8,942 nt of DNA, taken from assembly GCA_013813825.1 (NCBI GenBank), contig JACCRA010000028.1, forward strand, positions 1 through 8,942, in the 5' to 3' direction. Positions 4,686 to 8,942 of this stretch are shown in pieces. Every line of letters begins with the position of its first letter. The stretch's first letter is position 1. The translations under genes were made by a program, and so were the position numbers. This DNA comes from Pyrinomonadaceae bacterium. Lineage in GTDB: Bacteria > Acidobacteriota > Blastocatellia > Pyrinomonadales > Pyrinomonadaceae. Under the pieces are notes generated by a model. The model ran no database searches. It saw only the letters and a list, made by a program, of their open reading frames with translations, and was not told the DNA's origin.

Positions 4686-7600
4686 TTACTTAGCTGTCGT
4701 CGCCTGCTCGCCCAAACTACGCCAGTCGCCGGACTGGATGAAGCTGGCCCAGTAGAAGGGGTGGCTCCAATCCCGTTCACTGCCGTCGCTGCCCACGTCG
4801 GACTGTAAACCTCTCTGCTGCCCGCCCGACGCCTGCTTGCCGCCGCGCAGCATCCCGAGTTGCACTTGCCGCAGCGCCTCGGCCCTGCCCTCGCCCGCCT
4901 GTAGGCGCTTGTAGTAGGCCGCCATCAAGTCGCGGGTGGCCGTATCGCTCACTTGCCATAGAGTAATCACTTGGCTCTCGCTGCCTGCCAGCACCAGCGC
5001 CCGCCTGAGGCCGTAGACGCCCTCGCCGTTACCGACTTCGCCCAGCCCCGTCTCGCAGGCGGAGAGGACCACCAGTTTCGTGCCCCACAGGTCTAATCCG
5101 GCCGCCTCAAACGCAGTCAGTATGCCATCTTCACCTGCACCCCCCCGAAGTTGATTGGCCCCTGCTAGGGCGATACCCGAGCGCAGCAGTGGGTTCTCAC
5201 TGAGAATGACCTGCTGCAGTGACGGCCCCTCACTCCCCACCCCGATGCTCAACCCGCGCGTCTCCGACTCCGCCGGTTGCGGTTGGTCGGGCAGGAAGAA
5301 CCCGTGGGTGGCGATGTGCAAAATGACGGGGCCGGTGACCTGCTTAAGCGCCCCCTCCGTAGCTTGAGCGCCCGTTCGCACTTCCGGCTTCGGCAGTGTG
5401 GCGCTGATGGCCTTGGCTTCCTCTGCAGTCCCGGGCAGCGGAGCGAACTTAGCCTGGCTGAGATCCGCTGACCGACGCTCACCTGAACCCGGCCTTAGCT
5501 GTGACATTTCACTAGCCGCTTGGGACTGTTCGTACAATGGGTTGGCCAATACCGTAGGGGGCTGCCTACTCTCGGCGTGTACTTGCAGCCTTAACAGGTC
5601 ACGTCCGCTCGTCAAGTAGGTGAAAGAGTAGGTCTCCACTGAGTAACGGTCCTGTTCATCGACCAGAGCTTCGAAGGGGATAAGGTTCAACTGTCCGTCC
5701 GGCGAGAGGAAGACCGTGCGCACCTCGCCGAGCAGCTTGCGGATTGGGCGCATTACCCTCTCATCAAGGGCGCGCGCCACCTGCTTGACGTCACCGCGTT
5801 TCGGGTTCATTAAGGCCTTACGGAACCGCGCCACCTCCGTATCAATGGCGGCACTGTCGCCCAGTTCTACCGATGCGGGCGCGCCCTCTTTCTTTAGCAC
5901 ATAGGCGACATAACGCTCGGCTCCTGACCTCTCGCCGACTTTAGCCTGCGGGTTATATGGTCGGTACGAAACAACTTCCACCAGAGCCGCCCCGGGCGGG
6001 AGAGCCGCCTGGACGCGCTCAAGCGTCACGGGCTGAGTCTGCGTTTTATAACCCACACTCTGAGAGTTGATTTCAGTCTCTAACCGGTCCGCCTCGATCA
6101 GGAGTTTCGCGATTTCGGCTTGGCGCTGTGCCGGATCCCCTTGCGCGGGACTCCTTAACACCAGCGCGGCCAGTTGTGCGCGGGCGGCGGCAAGCCGCTC
6201 TAGCAGTGCCCGCCCATGCGGGTCAAGCCGGCGGCGCAGCGCTGAAACGCTTTCGGCCATCGTGTCAAGCACGCGCCCCTTCCGCCGCAAGACGGTGAGC
6301 AGCGCCAGGCGCGGCGCCTGTGGGTCATTAGGTGCCAAGCGGGTGTGAAGCGTTATGGTGGCATCCGTCTCCCCCGCGAGCGTAGCCATGTAGCTGAGCT
6401 TCTGCGCCTCCGAGCCGGTTGTTAGGATGTACGCGAGGTTTCGCTCGCGGATGTCGTTACCACGTGCCATGAGAGGTATGGCTTGCGCCACTTGCCCGCT
6501 CGCTGAGTAGAGCTGCGCCAAGTTATGTAGGTACATGGCCGTGTCCGGGTGCTCCGGCCCGAGCGCCTCCTCGGTGATGGTTAAGGCGCGCTTATAGAGC
6601 GGCTCAGCACGGGAAAACTCCCCCACATTTCTGTACACGGACGCAAGGTTATTGAGCACAAGGGCTACTGCCGGGTGGTTGTGCCCTAACGCCTTTTCGT
6701 TGATTTCGAGGGCACGTTGGAAGAGCGGCATTGCTTGGCCATAGTCGCCTTTGTTGGAGTAGACGAACGCCAGGTTGTTGAGGGACGTGGCGACGTCCGG
6801 GTGCTCGGGGCCGAGCGCCTTCTCTCTTATCGCGAGTGCTCGCCGGTACAGCGGTTCGGCGCGCACATACTCGCCGCGAGCATGGTAGATTGATGTCAAG
6901 GCGTTAAGCGCAGGGACGAGTGCCGGGTGTTCTGCCCCGAGCGCCTTCTCCTGGATAGCTAAGGACTGCTGAGAAAACAGCTCGGCCCGAGCGTAGTCCC
7001 CCTTCTGGGCGTACAGCGCGCCGAGGTTATTCATCATGGTGGCCACGTTCGGGTGCTCGGCCCCCAAAGAACTCCGGTATATCTGCAAGGCGCGCTGCAT
7101 CAGTGCCTCCGCCCGCACGTAGTCGCCCTTAGCTCTGTAGACGGCGGCCAGGTTATTCAGGTAGACGACGAGTTGCGGGTGCTGCGGGCCGAGCGCTTTT
7201 TCGGAGTTTGTAAGTGCCCGCTGAGACAGCTGCTCGGCTAAATCGTATGCGCCCGCCAGCCGGTACAACTCGCCGAGGTTATTCAGCAAAGAGGCGACCT
7301 CCGGGTGCTCCGGCCCGAGCGCCTTCTCCTCTATCTTGATGGCGCGCTGATACAGCGGCTCTGCCTGCTTGTAACCGCCCTTGTCAACGTACAAGAGAGC
7401 CAGGTTGCTGAGGGACTGTGCCACCGCGACGTCGTCAGGCCCAAGCGCCTTCTCGTAAATCGCCAAGGACTGCTGGAACAAAGTCTCCGCACGTGTAAAG
7501 CCCCCTTGTAGCTGGCGTAGGGTCGCGAGTCGGCTAAGGGCCATAGCCGTGCCGAGGTGCTCCGGCCCTAGAGACCTGCGGGCGAGGTCGAGGGCGCGTT

Positions 7601-7796
7601 CCACGAGCGGCACCGCCTCGCTGTAGCCGCCTGCCTCTTTCAGCTTCTGGGCCTGGTCTAATAGCTGCAATAATGCCTCCTCCGGATCAGCAGCTTGTGA
7701 TGTGCCCTGCCCGCCCGCCCGTTCGGATGCTCCGAGCAGTAGACACAGTATTAACAGCGCCACAGACATCCGCCGCGTTCGTACTAAAGTTTTCAT
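4686..7796 (-). CDS. Exported TPR-CHAT protein (caspase-like CHAT domain with TPR array)
   Basis: The 1036-residue protein starts MKTLVRTRRMSVALLILCLL, a basic then hydrophobic signal peptide with likely cleavage near residues 23-30 (no good lipobox). Residues about 40-455 are a tetratricopeptide array of kinesin-light-chain type: nine LGPEHP-like linkers recur at residues 76, 118, 160, 202, 244, 286, 328, 370 and 412, an exact 42-residue period, so about ten helical pairs. A helical linker follows to about 620. The C-terminal CHAT domain (roughly 690-1025) has LSPDGQLNLIPFEAL, then HIATHGFF with His831 and LSACETG with Cys914, the caspase-type dyad, and ends HPFYWASFIQSGDW. Such proteins are thought to be peptidases controlled by their TPR region; the target is unknown. 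I chose the ATG at 7796, where the signal peptide begins. A TTG at 7832 would add 12 residues and has no better ribosome binding site (GAGG directly abuts the ATG; GGAG lies 12 bases upstream). No partner or substrate gene is adjacent. Confidence 0.93.
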   Translation of the reverse strand: MKTLVRTRRMSVALLILCLLLGASERAGGQGTSQAADPEEALLQLLDQAQKLKEAGGYSEAVPLVERALDLARRSLGPEHLGTAMALSRLATLRQLQGGFTRAETLFQQSLAIYEKALGPDDVAVAQSLSNLALLYVDKGGYKQAEPLYQRAIKIEEKALGPEHPEVASLLNNLGELYRLAGAYDLAEQLSQRALTNSEKALGPQHPQLVVYLNNLAAVYRAKGDYVRAEALMQRALQIYRSSLGAEHPNVATMMNNLGALYAQKGDYARAELFSQQSLAIQEKALGAEHPALVPALNALTSIYHARGEYVRAEPLYRRALAIREKALGPEHPDVATSLNNLAFVYSNKGDYGQAMPLFQRALEINEKALGHNHPAVALVLNNLASVYRNVGEFSRAEPLYKRALTITEEALGPEHPDTAMYLHNLAQLYSASGQVAQAIPLMARGNDIRERNLAYILTTGSEAQKLSYMATLAGETDATITLHTRLAPNDPQAPRLALLTVLRRKGRVLDTMAESVSALRRRLDPHGRALLERLAAARAQLAALVLRSPAQGDPAQRQAEIAKLLIEADRLETEINSQSVGYKTQTQPVTLERVQAALPPGAALVEVVSYRPYNPQAKVGERSGAERYVAYVLKKEGAPASVELGDSAAIDTEVARFRKALMNPKRGDVKQVARALDERVMRPIRKLLGEVRTVFLSPDGQLNLIPFEALVDEQDRYSVETYSFTYLTSGRDLLRLQVHAESRQPPTVLANPLYEQSQAASEMSQLRPGSGERRSADLSQAKFAPLPGTAEEAKAISATLPKPEVRTGAQATEGALKQVTGPVILHIATHGFFLPDQPQPAESETRGLSIGVGSEGPSLQQVILSENPLLRSGIALAGANQLRGGAGEDGILTAFEAAGLDLWGTKLVVLSACETGLGEVGNGEGVYGLRRALVLAGSESQVITLWQVSDTATRDLMAAYYKRLQAGEGRAEALRQVQLGMLRGGKQASGGQQRGLQSDVGSDGSERDWSHPFYWASFIQSGDWRSLGEQATTAK

Positions 7797-7854
7797 CCTC
7801 GATTCAAACTCCGTAAATAGATTCCTCTGCAACTAAACTCGGCGGATGCGCGCG

Positions 7855-7866
7855 GATAATATTATC
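7855..7866 (-). promoter_or_regulatory. AT-rich palindrome upstream of the TPR-CHAT gene, possible -10/operator
   Basis: GATAATATTATC is a perfect 12-base palindrome in an otherwise GC-rich stretch, 58 bases ahead of the ATG. It contains TAATAT, acceptable as a -10 element on the - strand, but no -35-like hexamer is visible at 16-18 bases. It may be a promoter core, an operator, or both. Confidence 0.3.
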
Positions 7867-7920
7867 GGCGCCCTGAAATTCACCTGACGCTCATCGGTTT
7901 ACTTGCGGATGCTCATCGAA

Positions 7921-8127
7921 TTAAATCCGTTCTAGAGCGGCCACGTGGCGTGAGCTCATCACCCGGCTTACCCCTAGTTCCCGCGCGATCCGGAGCCGCA
8001 CACCCCGCGTGAACATGCCGTAGTGCCGGAGCAGCTCAAACACATGGAGCTGACGGAGTCCGGCACAGAATCGCCGCCCAGCGTTACATCGCCAGCGCCC
8101 GGCCGCCCGGCGGCAGACCCTCGTCAA
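7921..8127 (-). CDS. Small possible HTH protein or HTH gene fragment
   Basis: The open frame ends with LHVFELLRHYGMFTRGVRL, then RIARELGVSRVMSSRHVAAL and ERI before a TAA at 7921-7923. The segment IARELGVSRVMSSRHVAALE has the spacing of a helix-turn-helix recognition unit (ARELGVS turn, then a second helix). The first 30 residues are Arg/Cys-rich and not convincing, and the start is a TTG at 8127 without a ribosome binding site. An ATG at 8139 in another frame gives MVNFDEGLPPGGRALAM and then a stop, so a frameshifted longer gene is possible. It precedes the TPR-CHAT gene on the same strand, about 125 bases from that ATG. If expressed it would be a DNA-binding protein of about 50-68 residues. 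I do not recognise a named family and it may be a pseudogene. Confidence 0.35.
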   Translation of the reverse strand: MTRVCRRAAGRWRCNAGRRFCAGLRQLHVFELLRHYGMFTRGVRLRIARELGVSRVMSSRHVAALERI

Positions 8128-8463
8128 AATTCACCATCACGAAAATAGTTAAAACACATCATCACTCTTGAACTGTCCTGGCGGTATTGTCAACATAAAC
8201 TGACGAGGAGAAGACAACCGTCGTGTCAGATTAGCTCAACCTATGCTTAACTCATCTTATTGGCCGACGATTTCACTCTTCAAGCTGCCGCGCGAACTCC
8301 GACCACCTCTTCCCAAGTCACGCACCTCGACTTCATCACTTTATTGGGCGGCCGGTTCAGAAGCTGCTGCCCGCGTACTCTTGATACTATGACCCAGGTT
8401 TCTCGTCTGGGAGCTGCGGCGATTCAGAATGAATTTTCTTCTCCTATCCAAAGATTGCCTCAG
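8128..8463. other. Gene-free stretch between the HTH ORF and the gamma-glutamyltransferase
   Basis: In 336 bases I find no ORF with protein-like composition on either strand. CTGAC (8200-8204) and GTCAG (8225-8229) can pair, with TTTATGTT following on the - strand, so a weak terminator for the upstream gamma-glutamyltransferase is possible. The - strand also has TTGACA at 8193-8188, but no matching -10 at normal spacing ahead of the HTH ORF. Base composition is more AT-rich at 8130-8260 than in the flanking genes. Confidence 0.4.
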
Positions 8464-8942
8464 TCACCAGGCGATGCCGTAGTCCTCGCCATAGTGGCTC
8501 GATCCGCCCCACATCGTACCGTGCGCGCGGTCAAAGAAGATCGCGTTGATCGGGCCGGAGGTGCGCTCCTCGAAAGTCAGTTCGTAGCCCATCTTCCTTA
8601 ATTCGCCGCGCACCCACGGCGGCATTGACTCGGCCAGCAAAATGCGCCCCGGGCGTGTCTCGTGTGCGCCGAAGGAGCTACGCATCTGGAAGCTGTTGAC
8701 GTTCGGGGCCTCCGCCGCCTCCTGGACGTTCATCCCGAACTCGACCACGTTGAGGAAGAACTGTAAGAGGTTCTGGTCCTGGCTGTCCCCGCCCTGAACG
8801 GCGAACGCGAGGTATGGCTTGCCGTCCTTCAAGGCGAGGCTCGGCGTGAGCGTGACGCGCGGGCGCTTGCCCGGCTCGATGACGTTGAAGGGGTTCTCCG
8901 CCGGGTCGAGCACGAAGCTCTGCGCGCGCTGGCTGAGGCCGA
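8464..8942 (-). CDS. Gamma-glutamyltransferase family protein, C-terminal part (partial)
   Basis: The gene enters from the right edge (first full codon at 8940) and ends with TGA at 8464-8466; 158 residues are visible. They match the small-subunit half of gamma-glutamyltransferases: FNVIEPGKRPRVTLTPSLAL near the left of the visible part, then AVQGGDSQDQNLLQFFLNVV (the family's substrate-side 'GG-S---' turn followed by the LNV helix), FGMNVQEAAEAPN, an MGYELTF strand and the terminal GGSSHYGEDYGIAW. The catalytic Thr at the autocleavage site and the large subunit are outside the window. Members cleave gamma-glutamyl bonds such as in glutathione, usually in the periplasm or outside the cell; several relatives act on other amides, and the non-classical C terminus (the usual ending is closer to DPRRDGAA-GY) leaves the substrate open. 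No neighbour suggests a pathway. Confidence 0.92.
   Translation of the reverse strand, partial: GLSQRAQSFVLDPAENPFNVIEPGKRPRVTLTPSLALKDGKPYLAFAVQGGDSQDQNLLQFFLNVVEFGMNVQEAAEAPNVNSFQMRSSFGAHETRPGRILLAESMPPWVRGELRKMGYELTFEERTSGPINAIFFDRAHGTMWGGSSHYGEDYGIAW

Noticed and set aside
4552..4755. + strand ORF with a lipoprotein-like stretch (MIEKLAFIAVLYLAVVACS)
   Set aside because: Tempting lipobox, but the second half is antisense to the end of the TPR-CHAT gene, the product is only 34 residues from the ATG, and there is no ribosome binding site.
6450..7620. 126-bp periodic similarity that could be taken for a repeat array
   Set aside because: Explained by the 42-residue TPR units of the coding sequence; units are diverged and lie within one frame. 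No CRISPR-like repeat-spacer pattern occurs anywhere in the window.
8260..8601. 113-codon + strand ORF
   Set aside because: Its second half is antisense to the gamma-glutamyltransferase and the first half has no ribosome binding site or recognisable motif.

Overview
The window looks like a chromosomal segment of a moderately GC-rich, Gram-negative-type bacterium. The mix of genes (a Si-specific transhydrogenase, an atypical ROK protein, a DUF4242 gene, a DUF11-type secreted protein end, an exported TPR-CHAT protein with 42-residue repeats, and a gamma-glutamyltransferase) best fits Acidobacteriota, perhaps the Blastocatellia. That placement is inference from gene content and was not tested by search.

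Layout from left to right. Positions 1-128 hold the last 41 codons of a + strand gene with a DUF11-like end. About 20 bases later, 149-486 (- strand) holds a dense run of small hairpins and an aborted ORF start that I read as the 5' part of a truncated group II intron. It abuts a broken DUF4242 gene (469-647, -) that has lost its middle. Two intact metabolic genes follow on the - strand: sthA (1825-3216), then a ROK-family sugar-kinase-like gene (841-1725) 99 bp downstream of it.

Positions 3480-4700 are a scrap zone with no intact gene. It contains an IS630 transposase remnant with two internal deletions; a DUF350 membrane-protein gene that has lost its start to the IS630 junction and takes its stop codon from the next element; a 160-bp MITE-like element with perfect 21-bp terminal inverted repeats; a perfect 24-bp palindrome; and the 3' half of a tRNA-Ala(GGC) gene flanked by near-identical 26-bp direct repeats built on GGCACAC. 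The half tRNA begins exactly at the anticodon stem, as expected of a tyrosine-recombinase attachment-site copy. If so, an integrated element should extend to the right from here, with the intact tRNA-Ala at its other end, outside the window.

Positions 4686-7796 (-) encode a large protein with a signal peptide, about ten TPR units and a C-terminal CHAT (caspase-like) domain that keeps its His/Cys dyad. Upstream are a small possible HTH ORF (7921-8127, -), a 336-bp stretch with no recognisable gene (8128-8463), and the C-terminal part of a gamma-glutamyltransferase (8464-8942, -) running off the right edge.

The intact genes do not form one pathway. The strongest theme is repeated insertion and deletion: six neighbouring items (group II fragment, DUF4242, IS630, DUF350, MITE, half tRNA) are truncated or mobile, between otherwise ordinary housekeeping and secreted-protein genes. 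I found no CRISPR array and no convincing new multi-gene system.
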